Shown here in pieces: positions 5,028 through 5,959 of a stretch of 5,959 nt of DNA. The stretch lies in contig JACCYS010000243.1 in NCBI GenBank assembly GCA_013696365.1, positions 1-5,959 on the forward strand, in the 5' to 3' direction. The notes beneath the pieces were generated by a model. The model was given only the letters and a program-made list of their open reading frames with translations. It was not told the origin of the DNA and did not search any database. The translations under genes were made by a program, and so were the position numbers. This DNA is from Nocardioidaceae bacterium (GTDB lineage: Bacteria > Actinomycetota > Actinomycetes > Propionibacteriales > Nocardioidaceae). Numbering within the stretch: the stretch's first letter is position 1; every line of letters starts with the position of its first letter.

Positions 5028-5921
5028 TCAGACCTGCCGGCCGAGGTCAGCCGACACCTTGGCGAGCTGTTCCAGCCGCACGTCCAGGCTGGGGTGGCTG
5101 GAGAACAGCGCGGTGAACGACTGCTTGTTCAGCGCGGGTGCGAACAGGAACGCGCTGACTGGCTCGGCCTGGCGCAGGTCGCGGGTGGGGATGCGAGCCA
5201 TGTCACCGGAGATCTTGGTGAGCGCGGAAGCAAGCGACGACGGTCGGCCGGTGAGGTAGGCCGCCGACCGGTCTGCAGACAGTTCGCGGTAACGCGACAA
5301 CGCCCGGGTGAGCAGGAAACTGATCAGGTAGACGGCGATGCTGGCCACCCAGACCGCCAGGAAGACCATGGCATTGTTGCGGTCTCGACCACCGCCACCG
5401 AAGTACAGCCCCCACCGCATGATCAGCCCGGCGAGCACGCCGAGCGTCGACGCCACGGTCATCACCGACACGTCGCGGTGCGCGACGTGTGCCAACTCGT
5501 GACCGAGGACGCCCTCGACCTCTTCGGCGTCGAGCCGGCGCAGCAGCCCGGTGGTCACACAGACGACCGAGTGGCTGGGCGAGCGGCCGGTGGCGAACGC
5601 GTTCGGGATGTCGGTGTCGGCGATCGCCACCCGCGGCTTGGGCATGTCGGCGAGCGCACACAACCGGTCGACGACACCGTGCAGTTCGGGCGCTTGCTCG
5701 GGGGTCACCTCGCGGGCGCGCATCGCCTTCATGGCCACCGAGTCCGAGAAGTACCACTGCCCCCAGCCGACACCGACGGCAATCAGCACAACGAACACGG
5801 TCGGCAGACCGTAGGCGATCAGCGCAGCCACGACAGCCAGGTAGAGCGCCACCAGCAGGAAGCCGACCAGCGCCATCCGGGCGGTGAGCCCTCGGTCGTT
5901 GCGGAAGCGGGTGTGGGCCAT
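5028..5921 (-). CDS. htpX: Membrane zinc metalloprotease HtpX
   Basis: HtpX (peptidase family M48B) degrades misfolded or damaged membrane proteins and is part of envelope quality control. The 297-residue protein has the usual length. Two N-terminal transmembrane helices lie at about 16-37 and 40-58. The protease core follows, with IADTDIPNAFATGRSP (100-115). The catalytic HELAH at 141-145 has His141 and His145 as zinc ligands and Glu142 as catalytic base. Two more membrane segments are at about 153-172 and 184-204. YRELSAD (211-217) supplies the third zinc ligand, Glu213. The C-terminal SSHPSLDVRLEQL (274-286) is conserved in the family. All catalytic residues are present. The ATG start has AGGAG about 12 bases upstream, a rather long spacing, but no other in-frame start is better. 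pspAB follows directly and is probably co-transcribed. Confidence 0.97.
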   Translation of the reverse strand: MAHTRFRNDRGLTARMALVGFLLVALYLAVVAALIAYGLPTVFVVLIAVGVGWGQWYFSDSVAMKAMRAREVTPEQAPELHGVVDRLCALADMPKPRVAIADTDIPNAFATGRSPSHSVVCVTTGLLRRLDAEEVEGVLGHELAHVAHRDVSVMTVASTLGVLAGLIMRWGLYFGGGGRDRNNAMVFLAVWVASIAVYLISFLLTRALSRYRELSADRSAAYLTGRPSSLASALTKISGDMARIPTRDLRQAEPVSAFLFAPALNKQSFTALFSSHPSLDVRLEQLAKVSADLGRQV

Positions 5922-5939
5922 CGTGCTCGCGGTCTCCTG

Positions 5940-5959
5940 TCAGGCGTTGCCGGTCGTCG
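5940..5959 (-). other. Possible last codons of a gene upstream of htpX
   Basis: On the minus strand a TGA occupies 5942 to 5940. The codons before it read T-T-G-N-A up to the window edge. The htpX Shine-Dalgarno starts right after this TGA. The layout (stop, RBS, then ATG 18 bases after the stop) would suit an operon gene ahead of htpX. Five codons cannot prove that the frame is used. Confidence 0.2.

Noticed and set aside
4318..5259. Long open frame on the plus strand (313 codons) opposite pspAB and the end of htpX
   Set aside because: It is antisense to two genes with clear family motifs. Its translation is low-complexity Arg/Gly/Ala/Gln-rich, typical of the reverse of GC-rich genes.

Overview
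This window is a GC-rich piece of an actinobacterial chromosome. It is gene-dense, with seven recognisable genes and little intergenic DNA. Evidence for Actinobacteria is the high GC content in every codon position, the frequent GTG starts, an erpA-type gene directly upstream of ctaC-ctaD, a glycerate kinase next to erpA, and an htpX-pspAB pair. The glycerate kinase / HesB-IscA / ctaC order resembles the Rv2205c-Rv2204c-Rv2200c neighbourhood of Mycobacterium tuberculosis (recalled, not searched). I cannot name the genus.

Layout, left to right. Positions 1-683 (minus) hold the N-terminal 227 codons of cytochrome c oxidase subunit I (ctaD), which runs off the left edge. Positions 680-1561 (minus) hold ctaC, the lipoprotein CuA subunit II, overlapping ctaD by four bases. 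After a 115-base gap comes erpA at 1677-2057 (minus), an A-type iron-sulfur carrier. A 168-base gap containing a 12-bp tandem repeat follows. Positions 2226-3359 (minus) hold a divergent glycerate kinase family protein. A 49-base divergent spacer separates it from a two-domain GNAT acetyltransferase at 3409-4287 (plus), which looks leaderless. Positions 4288-4443 are a convergent intergenic region with two copies of a 16-bp palindrome. Positions 4444-5019 (minus) hold pspAB and 5028-5921 (minus) hold htpX, eight bases apart. The last 38 bases carry the htpX ribosome binding site and perhaps the last codons of another gene.

Two functional themes appear. The left half is respiratory: CtaC and CtaD are the catalytic core of the aa3 oxidase, and ErpA supplies Fe-S clusters that respiratory proteins such as the Rieske subunit need. 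The right half is envelope quality control: HtpX is a membrane zinc protease, and PspAB is a protein named for its association with the actinobacterial phage-shock-protein system. The glycerate kinase and GNAT genes between them have no clear link to either theme.

I see no mobile element, phage, CRISPR array, tRNA or rRNA. Nothing here is convincingly a new system. The points most worth a second look are the repeated palindromes at 4325-4403, the altered motifs of the glycerate kinase, and the unexplained PspAB protein coupled to HtpX.
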